Notes: a model not told the origin generated them from the letters alone. DNA of 64,000 nt from Channallabes apus (GCA_030522415.1 CM060121.1:19328642-19392641); one strand, 5' to 3'; shown: positions 1 through 14,025, counted from the stretch's first letter. Program-made: numbers and translations.

Positions 1-834
1 GAACGCAGTGTATACACATTTTCATCCCATAAATTATTTGAAAAATTAGTTTATATTATGTCCTGCTTAAAATATACAGTAGCTTTGTGTTTAATTTACT
101 GTAAAGAAGTTAAATGTTCAACTCTTGTATTTAAAGCGTTTAAATGCTGCCCTTGTTGAAAGTGAGACAAATGAGGAAACGAATGTTATAAGGAATGGGC
201 TACATTTAATTACTTTTATTTAAAAAAATTTTTTTTGAAGGTTTAAAATGACAAAATCAGAGAAATATAATATCAAATCCAGATATTTCTAAAATCATGA
301 TAGTTGATACTTAGAGATAATCGCAATCAAATTGAAGCCTAGGTATCGCAATAACGTTGTATCCGGTGATTCCTATCCGTATTAGGTATAGGCTGTAGCC
401 CTCTTTGATGGATTCACTCAGCTAGCTAATGGTTTACCTGTACACCTTTCTGCAAGTTGGATGCTGAGTTGCAGCTCACTCATGCTGTTTCCTTTGAAAC
501 AATAAAACTGAAGATTCCTGATAAATGAGGCCAGGAATGCTTATCTCTCCCTGTCTATGACAATGCTGCTGCTGAAAAAGCAACTGGCAGCAGAAGTGTT
601 GACTTTCAGCATAAAACTGCTTTATTTTGAATGGCCCCTGAAATTGATCTAAAATAAAAACATTATTTAACTTTGAAGTAAAAGTATTTCTTAAATGTAA
701 TAGTTTTACTCTATAATCATGGTCTAAATAAATTGAACAGTCAAATCTTTTTTAATTTTGTACTTTACCAAAATTGTGCATAGCTTTTTACTTTCCTCCC
801 AAAAAGCAAGACTTCAGTGGCTGTGTACTTGGCT

Positions 835-1296
835 TCAGCAAGATTCTTCCCCCTGTAAGTGAAGTGTTGCAATGTCTTGGGATGAAGAAAAAAGTAGTCT
901 GGTGCCATTCACTTCAAAGGACATGTGCTGGTCCTTGGGGTCAACGTCTGAGCTCAAATATGTGTCCCATAATCCCACAGGCATATGCAGGAACTCCAGG
1001 TTGTTTGCATTGTTCTTCTGCTTGAACTTGAACTGGATAATGGTTTTAGTGTAGTGGTTGACGGCAGCGACAGCTGATGCCATGCAGGTAGCAAAGGAAG
1101 TCCAGGCCAAACTGGAGAGGAAATGGTGCAGAATTATCATTTATTTCAACGGTATGGAGTCATATTATTTCAAGCTAAATAGATTAACCAAATATGAAAA
1201 AACATCCACAACAGATAATTGACAAAAAGCAATATTTATACTGTAATAAATGTAATGAAGACGGAGTTTTGATATAAACCTAATTCTGTTAATCAG

Positions 1297-1378
<82 letters not shown>

Positions 1379-3112
1379 CAACAGACTCACTATTACTATT
1401 TCCACTGTCACACAAGCTGTATTCAAGTACAAGTATTTGTACTGTATGACCTTCATTCCTGGGTACCATGCTTGCTGAGTGCGGATTACTTAATAAATGT
1501 GCAAAAACAGACCATCAATCAGACTACATACTGTATACGTACCTCCCCAATTGATCACAGAAGAATTAATTAACCTGCCTGGCAGAATAGGAATAGTCTT
1601 CAGGAGGCAAGTGTAGAAATACTACTATTCACAGAAAAGTAAAAAAATTTCTACAAATAGGCCAAGATGAAAGAAATGAGAGCCTCCGGATTCCTGGAAA
1701 AATGCAAAATGCTCTGGACAGCTGAGCTGAAGATTAATAGAGTGATGGCAAGAGCAAGATGAAAACAAAAGGCACTGCCAGAGATCCAAAGCATTCCATC
1801 TAATCTATAAATCATGGGCCTATTTGGCTGCCACAGATACAATACCGGCTGACTTATCTTCATTGACTATACTGTATATCTGCCGATGGCAGTAAGAAAA
1901 TTAATTATAACGTGTCTAGAATCATCTGATCAGATCAAGTACAACATTAAAGGCCAATCTACAAAAAATAATATTGGCTTTATGTACAGTAGCTTTTACA
2001 TAAAATACCAGTCAAAAGTTTGCACACAATTTTGGATTTATTTTCCACATTCTAGAACAATACAGATTTTTTTTCAAACCTATAAAATACCACAATATGG
2101 CATTAGGTAATTAAGTAACAACAACAACAGTCAGCTGTTATTTTAAAACATGATGGTCAGCTGTTCTGTAATACATAGTTCTTGCAACATTATTGTCAAG
2201 TGCATTTGCAAAACCTACAGTATGAAGCACCATGATGAAACTGGCTCTCGTGAAGAACATCATCTCAGGAAAACAAGAGCAAAACTTACCTCTGCTGCAG
2301 TGGAGTAATTAACAATTAACAGGACCGATTAACAGCACCTCAGATTAGAGCCATTATGAAGGCTTTACAGATCATAAGTAGCAGATACATCTCAATATCA
2401 ACAGTTCAGAGGAGATTAGTGCATATTCTGGATGCCTTCAGCATCATTTACAATAAAGAAACAAATTATGAAAGATCATGGGATTAGAAGGTGTATCCAA
2501 ACTTTTGACTATCAATATGGATTTATTTTACTGCAGTAATTTTGTGTTTAAATTATTAAATTCTATGTAGTGAATTTAACTTAAAAACATTTTTACCATT
2601 ATTTATTATTACTTATATAAAAATTGTTTTTTGCATATTTGACTGGAGTAAAATAAAATGTTCATACATGAATCATTTTCAAATACCATGAATCATTTTC
2701 AAATACACTTTCTCAGGAGCTAGACCAGAGATTCAGATGGGACTCCAGCTGGGTCACAGCTGTCAACTCTTCATACTGTAGGCTTACCATCCCAAGTAAC
2801 TGGAGAGGCATGTCAAGTGACAGCACTGCCCAAGCTGTCAGTTATGCTTGCCATGACATGGAGCAAGTATTGTAACTGAACTTATGATGTTCCACTCTTC
2901 CTATTCTAATAAAAAATCCTATAAAACCCCCAGTGTTGATTTAATACTTTGAATATCCATCTGGACCTATATAAAACTATAGGTTATGTATCAGCAATGT
3001 TCAATATTAGTAAATGTGGCTTACAAATTATGCCAAAGTCTTCCCAAAGCTGATAGTATTCCATTTATTCATGTCCAAAAAATTCCCTTTGAGTTCAGCA
3101 AAGGAGTTTTGT

Positions 3113-3184
<72 letters not shown>

Positions 3185-6100
3185 CTTTTTCTTTTTTAAC
3201 TTTCAGACAGCCTGAGTACACCAGTGGAGAACCATCCCAATATCATGCAGGTAGTTTGGATGTTATGTTAATGTTATATTTTAATTTGTGCACACCGATC
3301 AGCCATAACATTAACCCCACACAACATTTAACACTGATTATCAATTATATGCCAGTAAACTAGTCATGGGCAACCAAGGCCTGTAGGGAGCAAAGGGTAG
3401 CCCATCTGGTCCAATCCCACACACATGCCAAAGCAGCAACTGCAGAAAAAAGGTTGGCCATGATAAAAAGGCACCAGAACACCAAGTGCACCAAAGCCCA
3501 TCATGCATTTGGCACAGAAGACAAAGAGCCCAAGGTCATCAACTCAATCCAATAGAACACTCCTGGGAACAAGCCCGATCCATGCAGGGCCAACATCCTG
3601 GTGCCAGAAATGTCTCGGGTTACTTTGCTGTAACGCTGTTCCCTGAAAAGGCAGGAACGAGATGCTAACCCGAGACGTTCCCTTTCAAAGGCTACGCTTG
3701 ATGCTGCGTGAAAACGCTATGGGAACGAGAGTACCAACGCTGCCGCACTGCAAGTGTCTGGACCCCAAGGTTGTGTAGCGTGTGCGCACAAGGCCGAGAA
3801 GGTCTCAGAACTATGTCTGGGAAGGACCCGTGAGCCCAGAGTGGCATGAACATCCAGACTATAAAATCTAACAAATGTGTGAGAAGAGGATCAACCCGCC
3901 GCGTCACACACTTGCCGCAGGGGAATACCTCTTGCTAGTGCAATACCTCTTGCTAGTGCAATAGATAAGGTGATCCCCCTGGTTGAATGAGCCCTGTAGC
4001 ATCTCTCACCCAGTGTGACAAGGTCTGCCATAACATATGAAAGCTGCTCTGACTTACGCCACTGGCTGGTGCAGTGGACGTAAATCTGAAGAGCACATAC
4101 TAGACACAGTAAGTGAAGTCTCTCCTGCTCCGAAGCTCTAAAAGGCGGAGGATAGAAAGCTTCAAGAACAACAGGGTGCATGGTTAAGAATGGAACTTTT
4201 GGAAGATAGTTCGGTGAGGATGCAAAATGGCCTTGACTAGCCCAGGGGCAAAGTCTAGGCAGGATAGGGAGACTGACAAGGTGTGCAGATCTCCAATCCT
4301 CTTCAGAAAGGTAACAGCCATCAGAAAAACCATCTTAAGGGTCAGAAACCTGACAGGCGCTGACTCTAGTGGTTCGAAAAGGGTGTCAATTAGACCTTCG
4401 AGCACGATAGATAAATCCCACGAAGGGACCGTGGCTCTAGTGGGTGACCTCAACCGTTTAGCTCCATGAATGAAACGGGCAACTAAAGGGTGTTTTCCCA
4501 CAGTAACCCCATCAATCAGAACGTGGCAGCCTGAACTAGCAGCTACGTACGTCCTGAGAGTACTAGGGCACAAGCCCGAGGACAACTTTGCCTGCAGAAA
4601 CTCCAGCACTGAAACAATTCGGCAGTGGACTGGATCTACCTGCTTCGTCATGCACCAACTTTCAAATACATTCCATTTCAGGAACAGTGGAGGGAGCCCT
4701 AGCTCTTAGAATAGTCTCAATTACGCTGGCTAGAAAACCCGCTTAACTTATTTGGTCATGTTCAGGGCCGAGTATGAAGGTTCCAAAGCTCGGGCTGGGG
4801 ATGAAATATTGTCCCCTGTGCCTGAGACAGAAGATCCCTCCTCACTGGAATCACCATGGTGAGCCGTCGAGGAGAGATACTGGATCCAAGAACCACACTC
4901 TGGTTGGCCAACAGGGCGCTATCAATAAGAGGCGCAAACACTGTTGACCGACCCTCGCCAAGACACCGGGAGCAGAGCTATCAGGAAAAACGCTCGGTAA
5001 CCTGGGCTACGCACGGGCCGTCTGCTTGGTCGCGCGAAGGGACATGTCAGTAGCCCGGCGTAATTCTGTGAATGCTATATCATTCACGGTACTGCTCCTG
5101 CTCAAATCCTTTAGCAGATCAGCCTGATACGCCTGCAAAACCGCCATGGTGTGCAAAGATGCGCCGGCCTGACCTGCTGCTTGGAAAGCCTTTCCTACCA
5201 GGGTAGAAGAAGTTCTACATGGCTTGGAGGGAAGTGTTGGCTTCTTCAGTGAGGATGATGTCCCAGGAGAGAGATAGCCCATGAGCGTCTCTTCTATCTG
5301 GGGAATCATAATATAACCTTGTGCTTTTGCATCAACAATATTCGCATAAAACAAAGTTGTTGGTTTGGTCCAGGAACGAGTTAATTCGTTATGGAAAAAG
5401 GGGAGAGAGCGGCGTTGTGGCTCCATCTCCTGGCCACCCGACAGGAATCTGTCATTTAATTTAGAATGTTTGGGGAAGACTTGCTCCTGCGGCCAATCAG
5501 TGTGCAGCCGTTCGACTGCGTGTGTTATGACTTCAAGCATCTCCCCATATTCCCTATCCTCCTTAGAGGAGCGTTCTGAGGTAGCTACTTCCATTTCTAC
5601 AGAAGCAAGAGCGCGAGTCTCTTCTAAACACTCACAAGAAACACCATAGCGCGCTTGTGAAGTGTAAAGAGAGACTTTGCGATCGGAAGAGAGGGCGAGA
5701 GAAAGGAGGCGGGACTCCGTCTCGCGCACCTCGGCCAGACCTGATTATGAGCCCTAGGAGTGCAGCGCGGTTCGTGGTTCCCTAAAGAACGTGCGGGAAG
5801 CACTCTCATGGGGAGATCACATCGTGATCCACGGAGAGCATGATTTTCGCCCAAACACTCAAAGCAAAAAGTGTGGAGATCGCCCTCCGAAAGGAAATTT
5901 TTGCAAGGAGGGGGACATCTCATTTTAAACTCGGCCATTTTATAGGTGAGTTAAACACTTTTCTTTGCTTTTAATAATGCATTGACTTTGCTTGTACAGT
6001 ACACACACATGCAAAATGCGGTGAAGACAAAAGATCTGAGGAATGTTTCCGGTTCACTCCTATTTATAACCTGCAGGTGCGTCTCATCAGATGACTGCAC

Positions 6101-9100
6101 CCGACCGAGGTTATATAAGCCAAAATTTGGCGGCAACACAAAAAGATGTTCCCATAGTGTTTTCACGCAGCATCGAGTTTAGCCTTTGAAAGGGAACCAC
6201 AGCACACCCACATAGGTCTTATAGAGTCATTCCCTGAGAGGCCAGGATGAGGGCAACCTACTGTATATGCTATTCAGTATAACATTTAGCATTGTATTGT
6301 TCTGGCTGATTGGTGTACTGTATATTGTGTATCAACAGTACATATGTAAAGGTACTAAACTAAACTTTAGTCCTGTACATATGTACAGGACTAAAGCATC
6401 CTCTATCATTAAAGGACTTGGTGTTTCCTACTTGAGACTAAAACAGGTTTAACATCCCTGATGTAGATCAACATTCATATACAGTATGCTTATTTGACTG
6501 GTTTTACAGTTAACCTCGGCAAATTGTGTTGCATTACTTGTATCCATTATACCAGAACTGCACAGTAAGTTCCAGTCAGTTTCATTGCGTATGTCTAACA
6601 TTGAATGCATCAGGTCAGTATGTCTAACTGACCTGATCTGTCTTTCCCATATTCCACCACAGTGAGATCCAGAAGGTGGGTTAAATGTCCACTGTATGTT
6701 CCTTTGAGTAAGGAAGCTTTCAATTTGTGACTGATTCCATTGCTAAATAGCCTCGCGCAGTTCAGTCTCAGCGCCTATGAAGTTTGTTGCATTGTCACTT
6801 CGCATCACTGACACCTGACCTCTCCTGTTTATAAAGCGTCGCATTGCATTCACACAAGAGTCTGTGTCAAGCGAATGAGCAATTTCAATGTGCACGGCTC
6901 TTGTTGTCAGACAAGTGAAAAGTACGCCATATCTTTTAACGTTACTTCTGCCACGTTTGACCTTGAAGGGTCCGAAGTAGTCTACTCCCACATTAGTGAA
7001 GGGTGGGTGGTCTGGTATTATTCTGTCGATTGGCAATTCTGACATTTTTTGCTCGTTTTTTGTCTTACGAGCGAGTTAGCAGTCGGAATCCAGTATTTCT
7101 GCCGAAATTCTGAGAGCATGTAATTTCTGCTACTGTGTCCTATCTTGTCATGAACGTCTCTTAATATTAACGTTGTGATATGTGAGTCTTTAGGTACAAT
7201 GACTGGGTGTTTAACGTGCTCTGGCATTGCGGACCTGCCGAGACGTCCTCCGACTCTCAGCAATCCATCCTGTAGCACTGGGTCCAGTTTGGACAAGCAA
7301 CTGTTTCTTTTTACAGATGCCTTGCGTTTTTGCTGTGTGTGAATTCCCTGTTTGAATTCTGCTGCTGCTTTACCCTTTTGCAACGTGAGAATTTCTTCCT
7401 TAAATTTTTGTCTTTGAGTAAATTTAATGATTTCGTTTTCTGCTCTTGTTAGTTCTTGAGCTGTTAGCGACTTGTGATTTTCTGTCTTTGGGTTATCTAC
7501 TTGTGTTTTGACCCTTTCTGTTTTTTGTTTGAGCAGGTCTCTGATGCGAAGAATCGAGGCAACAGATCTTTTTAACTTGTGCCAAACAGAGTGATGATTA
7601 ATCAGTTTACTCACTGCGTCTGCGCATTTTGTAACGCTCACAATATTCACTAAAGCTGAGAGCTTAATTTCATCATCATTTTCATCAAAATTTTCTTTTA
7701 TTGATGTGTCATGAATGTTTTCAGGCCATTTGCACTCTGCTTCTTTGAGAAAGGAGGGACCATGGATCCAGTTAACATTTTTCAAGGACTTTTCACAGGA
7801 TACCCCCCTGGAGGCAGAGTCAGCTGGGTTTTTTGAGGTATTAACATACCTCCATTGCTGTGACTTGATTGACTCTCTTATAATGGCAATTCTGTTGGCC
7901 ACGAAGGTTTTAAAACGAAGTGTTTCGTTATCAATGTATCTCAAAACAGTTGTACTGTCAGTCCAAAACATAGAGTCCAGCAATTTCAATTCTAGCTGTT
8001 CTTTCAACATTTTGTCATTTTTTTACAGCTACCACTGCCGCAGTCAGTTCCATTCGTGGAATGGTGGTTTGTTTCAGGGATGCTACACGGGAGTTCCCCA
8101 TCATGAATGCACAATGTGTAAGTCCATCAGCGTTTACTAACCTGAGGTATGAGACAGCTCCGTATCCCATTTCACTTGCATCCGAGAAGTGGTGGAGTTG
8201 TGCTGTAGCTGTAACTCCGAAGTCGGCTGGTTTTATGCACCTTGCTATGCTGAACTTGGACAGTCTGTGCAGCTCTTGCAGCCAGGTTTTCCATGCCGTT
8301 GCAAACTGCTCGGGAATGTCATCATCCCAGGCTAGTTTTTCTTTACATAGCTGTTGCATTGGGATTTTAGCTGGCAGTATGACAGGTGGGAGAAAGCCTA
8401 ACGGCTCGTATGTTGAGCTAGTGATTGACAGAATTCCTCTTCTTGTCACAGGTCGTTCCTTTAAACTAATCTTAAACTTGAACATGTCTGAATCAATGCA
8501 CCACAGCACCCCCAGAGCTCTCTCTATGGGCAGGGCATCTTTACTCAAGTCTAAGTCTCTCATGTCTTTGATCCTTTCGCTCTCGCGAATGACAGTCAGT
8601 AGGGCATGGCTATTGCTTGCCCATTTAGTGAGGTTAAACCCTCCGCTTGTACAGAGACTTGTGAGATCATTGTATAGGGCGACTGCTTGGTCATGACTCG
8701 AAACAAATTTCAGGCAGTCGTCTACATAAAAGTTTTTAAGCGCTGTATTAACTGTCACAGCAGATGCATTGCTGCGGTTTTCTTCTGCTGTCTTTCTGAG
8801 GGCTAAGTTAGCAACACTAGGCGACAATTTTGCACCGAACAGATGAACTACCATTTTATTTTCGACTAAGTTTTGGTTCACATCTCCGTTCGGCCACCAT
8901 AGGAAGCGCAGCAGATCTTGGGTCCTTGAAGGGATGTGTGACTGGGTTTTCTGTCGCTGGTTGCGGCATCCAGGTCTGTAGAGTGCGCGCAGCTTAGGTG
9001 TGCGTTGCTTGATTCAGTGACTGCGCTTTCGTTCGCAGACTGCGCTCCGCTGTTACCTGTTGAGTTGGAAAGGTGAGAGTGCGCGCTGCTCGGACGCGCG

Positions 9101-12100
9101 CTGCTCGATTCAATGAGTGTGCTCTCGTTCGCAGCCTCCGCTCGGCTGTTGCATGTTGAGTTGGAAAGGTGAGAGTGCGCGCTGCTCAGACACGCGCTGC
9201 TCGATTCAATGAGTGCGCTCTTGTTTGCAGGCTGCGCTCGGCTGTTGCATGTTGAGTTGGAAAGGTGAGAGTGCGCGCTGCTCGGGCACGCGCTACTCGG
9301 ACGCGCGCTTCTCGATTCAATGAGTGCACTCTTGCTCTTGGGCGATTGGCTGTCGTATTTGCGATCTTGACGTTGAAGCACTATTAATTTGGCATTATGC
9401 ATAGCGAGCGCTGTTTTGGTTTCCAGTCTTTCTTTTTTCGCTTTTAGTTGTGCCATTAGTTGTGCTTCCTCTATTTCTAGTCGTGCCTTTAGTTGCGCCT
9501 TTAGCTGTGCTTCCTCTATTTCTAGTTGGAGACGTTCTTCCAAGGTTGCAGCCTTTGCCAACAGCACTGCTCTTTCGGCTTCTTCTTTCTTTAGTCAGGC
9601 TGAGGATGATGTAGAAGTTACAGACCTTTTGGATGCTGCCATTATCAGTGACACGCTGACGCCCGGCGAGACATCTTCGCGTAGTCGCGACGTCACAGAG
9701 TGGCTCTTAGTGTCCTTGGTGTCCGCTATCCAGCGACCCACCTTAGCTATGAATTCTGTGCGGCCTTGAGCCTCAGGTGCGCCGCAGGCGACCTGATCGC
9801 GTTTGTGTTCGTCTTTATGAGTGTACACAAGCACATCAACGTTACTTCTCATGAAGTCCTCTCTCAGCTTCCCATATTCGGGTCTGTACTCAGTTTCAAG
9901 GATGTCTAACTTACGTGCATAGTTCATAGGTGTCTTTAATGCAGTAGACATTGCATTCAGACGAATTCGCTTGCCTTTTCTTGCATCCAGCGCCTCGTTG
10001 AGGTTCTTTCTGTTCCTCTCGTGGAGCGCCGTTAGGCTCCCCAGCCAAGTGCTGGGAGCGTTGTCCTCGTTGTTCGGCATGGTGAAGTTCGACGGCTATT
10101 CTCTTTTACTTTCCCTTTCAGCGTTCACTTGTTTTCGTTCAAACAGCGGAAAAGCTTTTGACTTTATGTAGATGCGGTCATATTATTTCACCAGTTTTGA
10201 CGCGTAGCTTTGTCTTAAAGTTTCACTCACACGACAGAAGTCCGATCTCTTTGTCTCTTGTAGTTTATTTTGTCAGCATCAAAGAATCAACACTTCATAC
10301 AGTCGTCTTGAGTAAATCCACTGTGATTACAGACACCAGTTGCTGCATCTTGCAAATCTCTGACTTTTACAACAACCTATTTACTGTATCTTGTAAATTA
10401 CAGTCTTAGCTTACGTATATACAGTAACAACACTCTTGTTGTATATCTCTACTTATGGGAGCTTACGGTTACAACAACCTAGTTGCTGTATCTTACATTC
10501 TTAGCTTACCGGGAGCTCTCGTTAGCTGACAGTCAAAAGCTTGTGTTTCCGTAGCCTTCCGCATCTAAACTGAACTCTCTTTCATATGACAGACAAATTC
10601 ATGTAATAGTACACACAAATGCATGTAATAGTAGAATGACATCACAGACCAACTTACGATTGTCAAAATGGATGCATAACTTAGACATTTAAAGCTTATG
10701 GCTTATGTAACAAACTTAATGCTTAATGCTTTACTAATGGATAGAACAAGGTAGAATAAATTAAATAACAAATAAAATAAAATAAAATAAACACAACAAC
10801 AAATTCATAACAAGTACGATATGGCTCTTACATGTGCCTTTATAAATGTTTGTTTGTTTATAAAAGTCTTGTGTTAATGTAAGTATGTAATTTCTGCCCT
10901 TATCTAATATGATTATTTGATCACTTTAACCATATTGTTTGGCTTTGCTAGACTTTGCTATGTAATGACCACTAAGCAATTTTGAGTAAATTGATTTTAC
11001 TTACAGATAGGACCAGCTGTAGTCCCAGGTTTTGGGTTTCCAGTCTTGACTGCAAGTTGAAAGGCTGTTGTGAACATGATATGGGCTACCATGCCAAAAA
11101 GACCTGTTAAACAATGACAACACCAGGCAACATACAGTATACTGCAGTATCCATGGTGATCATAGTGCACACCACAAGGGTGCAGTGTTGCACAATGTTC
11201 AGTGCTACTGAAAAAATAACAGCAGTTTCATTGTCAGTATTAAATACGTATTTGACTAAAATTCAGTTGTTTCATTTAATGATGATCGAAACGATAGTGG
11301 AAGGCAGAAAAAGAGGATTGTCTCCGCCAAAAAGCACTGCCCTACAATTAGAGCACAAACTGTCTTTTGTGTCTCTTGTCCATCTTGTTTAATTAAGTAA
11401 ATTAGAATGTGCCATTTTGTTGTGCAATGGAGTAATGAATAGATATTTAAAAAATCCATATACATAGCTGTACTGTTCTGTCTGAGCTGGATCAGTAGAT
11501 GTTAACCCTCTCAAGGCAGGCGTTGCAGATTTGCAACTAGATTTGCAACTACCTAAACAATGTAACAAAGTGCTTTTCAGTGGCAGAACAACAACAAAAA
11601 CAATATGAGATCCAAATCCAATATCTCAAATCCTCAAAACTTAATTTGAGCCTGAAAGGGTTAACCAGGCAAACAGGCTAGCAGGTGGAACAGCTGGATC
11701 AGCTGGCATTGTATAATCCCCCTCCCTTTAGTTCCAGTCAGAGGATCTCCTGCCTGCCATGTGAACTGCAGCCTCGGTGATTGTCTGTGCTTAAGATGCC
11801 TCAATACTCCAGCCAGGCTGCCTCTTCTTAACCCCCAGGCCTGTGGTTAGGGTACTCGATAAAATGTGATATGATTAACACTGCTTCAGGGGGACGAATA
11901 CCACATAGTACATTTCCACTTAAATAAAAGTACAAAAGTACTCATATTCAAATGTACTTAAGTATCAAAATCTTTACTTACTCACTCATCGTCTATATCG
12001 CTTTATCCTGTATACAGGGTAGCGGGACCCTGGAGTCTATCCCAGGAGACTTGGGGCATGAGGTACGTAGGGGTACGCCCTGAATAGGGTGCCAATCCAT

Positions 12101-12117
12101 CACAGGGCACACAGACA

Positions 12118-12155
<38 letters not shown>

Positions 12156-13979
12156 CGGGCAATTTGGGAACGCCAATTAACCTAATCTTCATGTCTTTGG
12201 AGTGTAGGAGGAAACAGGAGTACTAGGAGAAAACCCACCAAGCAGGCGGAGAACATGCAAACTTCATGCACACAGCTCCGCGGTGGGAATCAAACCCAGA
12301 CCCTGGAGGTACAGTACTGTATAAGGTGGCCATGCTAACCACTGGGCCACTGTTTTAATGTTGTATTAATATTTTTATAATTAGACACTTGCTTGATCTG
12401 CTCACTGAGGAGGCTCTTGTATCACAGATCTGTTAATATAATGTCATTAAATGAGTCTTTATCATGGCATTATCATGACAATAAACATGCAGATGAGTCT
12501 TTTCAATTAGGGAGATCTGAAATTCTGTGAAATGACAGGACTTGAAAACAGGCAAACCTTTTTAACATTTATTTTAAATCTATACATACGATCACATATC
12601 TGCCTACCTCTTTTTTTTTTTTAAGAATATAAATCAATGTTTCATCTGTTTGGTATGTAATAGAACTCCACTTCACTTGCTATATGTTTGAACATTAACT
12701 GCATGCAAAAGTAACTAGCCATGCACACGACATACACAAGGAAAGATTTCTCTGCTTTACAGCTCACCTCTCCCAAATGATGCGGACAAGGAGGGGGGCA
12801 AAATTATGTCAGTGACACCTGACTTTCTTATGAATAACACTCATTTCATTCAAAATATTATAAACACAGACCAATAATTTTCATTTATTTAATTGTGTGA
12901 AATGGCTAATAAGAATAGGTAATAAAAAACGATCATGATGTGGAGGTGAATTGGTTTAGTCTTGACTTCTGGTCGTGAGTGACAGCATTGGGGGAAATCT
13001 GTTGATTATTGAATCGTCGATTACAAAGTAAACACAAAAAGGCCAAAGCTGTCAGGTGCCCAATTTAGGAAAAAAAGAAAAGAAGATGAAGAGAAACGGG
13101 CAAAAGATAAAGGTATATAACAATGTTCTCTCTGTATGATTAATGTATTCATGTCATCATGTTAATTAGTGGTATAACGTTAACTCTTAGATTTGTTAGC
13201 CTTCTTGCTTATGATGCTTGCTATGCTTACCTTGCTAAAAAAACACACAATAAAAGCCTAGTATACAAACCAGCACAGAAATTCTAATGGTTTCTATTAA
13301 ATACCATTATGAACTATTAACTTTTTCCAGTGAAACTATTACAAAATTCCTTATTATAGTGTGTTTTGAGCACTTTGGGCACCGGGGGCGCCAGGAGGGA
13401 GTCTCGCCCGGGGAGCAATTCAGTGTAGAACCGCCACTGATGGTACAGTATGATGCCTGATGATTATCCAAGCATTCGTGAAATAAACCTTCCTTCAGGA
13501 GCCTCCTGTTGGGTTTTGGGGACATTTGAGCCTAGAAAACTCTCATCTCATCTATGACAGCTCCAGGATATCAGGGAGAAGGTGTCATGACAGAAAGTTG
13601 ATTTAACAGTAACTGTCAGCTGGATTAGTTATTTACTCTAGTGTACAGTACAGTATGCAGTGGGGCTATTTTATTCCACAAGTGTGTGACTTGTAGCAGT
13701 TATTTACTCATGGTGTGTGCTCTTACCTGAAAGTGCAGTGAACAGGGCTGCAAAAGAGTTCAGCTTAAGTCGGGTTGTTGTGTTACAGCAGTGATGCTTC
13801 TCCACTGCCATGAGTGAGACTCCAATAAATAGGAAAGTAATGTACAAACATTCACCAATAATGCACAGCCATAACACTCCTGAAAGAGAATAGAAATGTG
13901 ATTATTTTAGTAATGTAGCAGCAGCATTTTTCAAATACTTAGAAGTTTCTGCAAATACTTGTTCCTTGCTTGCATTTAG

Positions 13980-14025
<46 letters not shown>

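Larger units (their letters stand above)
3610..6196 (-). mobile_element. DIRS1-like retroelement, internally deleted
   Basis: Tyrosine-recombinase retroelement. Inverted terminal repeats lie at about 3683-3730 and 6147-6197 (CCTTTCAAAGGCTA near each end, then GATGCTGCGTGAAAAC). Read on the minus strand it has a gag-like frame (5938-5007) and a tyrosine recombinase (4651-3740), but the reverse transcriptase and RNase H that should lie between them are missing. Outside the recombinase-side repeat is a palindromic module at 3610-3682 with arms GTCTCGGGTTA and TAACCCGAGAC. Both ends abut an old Tc1 copy, so the full element including the palindrome was inserted there. Confidence 0.85.
3291..6317 (+). 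mobile_element. Tc1-like relic split by a DIRS1-like insertion
   Basis: The left end begins CACACCGATCAGCCATAACA and the right end finishes GGCTGATTGGTGTA, so the two are inverted repeats. Left part 3291-3610 holds decayed transposase-related text (GGTCCAATCCCACA, CATCCTGGTGCCAGA). After the DIRS-like insertion the relic resumes at about 6197 with ACCACAGCACACC and continues to 6317. The two parts join into a continuous Tc1-type sequence, which fixes the borders of the inserted element. The transposase is internally deleted and non-functional. Confidence 0.8.
6510..10500 (-). mobile_element. BEL/Pao LTR retrotransposon, deleted and 3'-truncated
   Basis: Minus-strand order: probable leader and LTR remnant (about 10500-10100), gag (10080 to about 8925), reverse transcriptase and RNase H (about 8925-7018), integrase (7045 to about 6520). 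The junction near 8925 joins gag directly to the reverse transcriptase block [10 protein letters not shown], so the rest of gag, the protease and the first part of the polymerase are missing. The integrase loses similarity near 6520 and no second LTR is seen. BEL/Pao elements replicate through a cytoplasmic particle; this copy cannot. It sits in gsg1l2 intron 3 in the sense orientation. Confidence 0.9.

Noticed and set aside
2986..3363. 125-codon plus-strand frame
   Set aside because: It runs through the (AT)n repeat and encodes mostly Tyr-Ile alternation.
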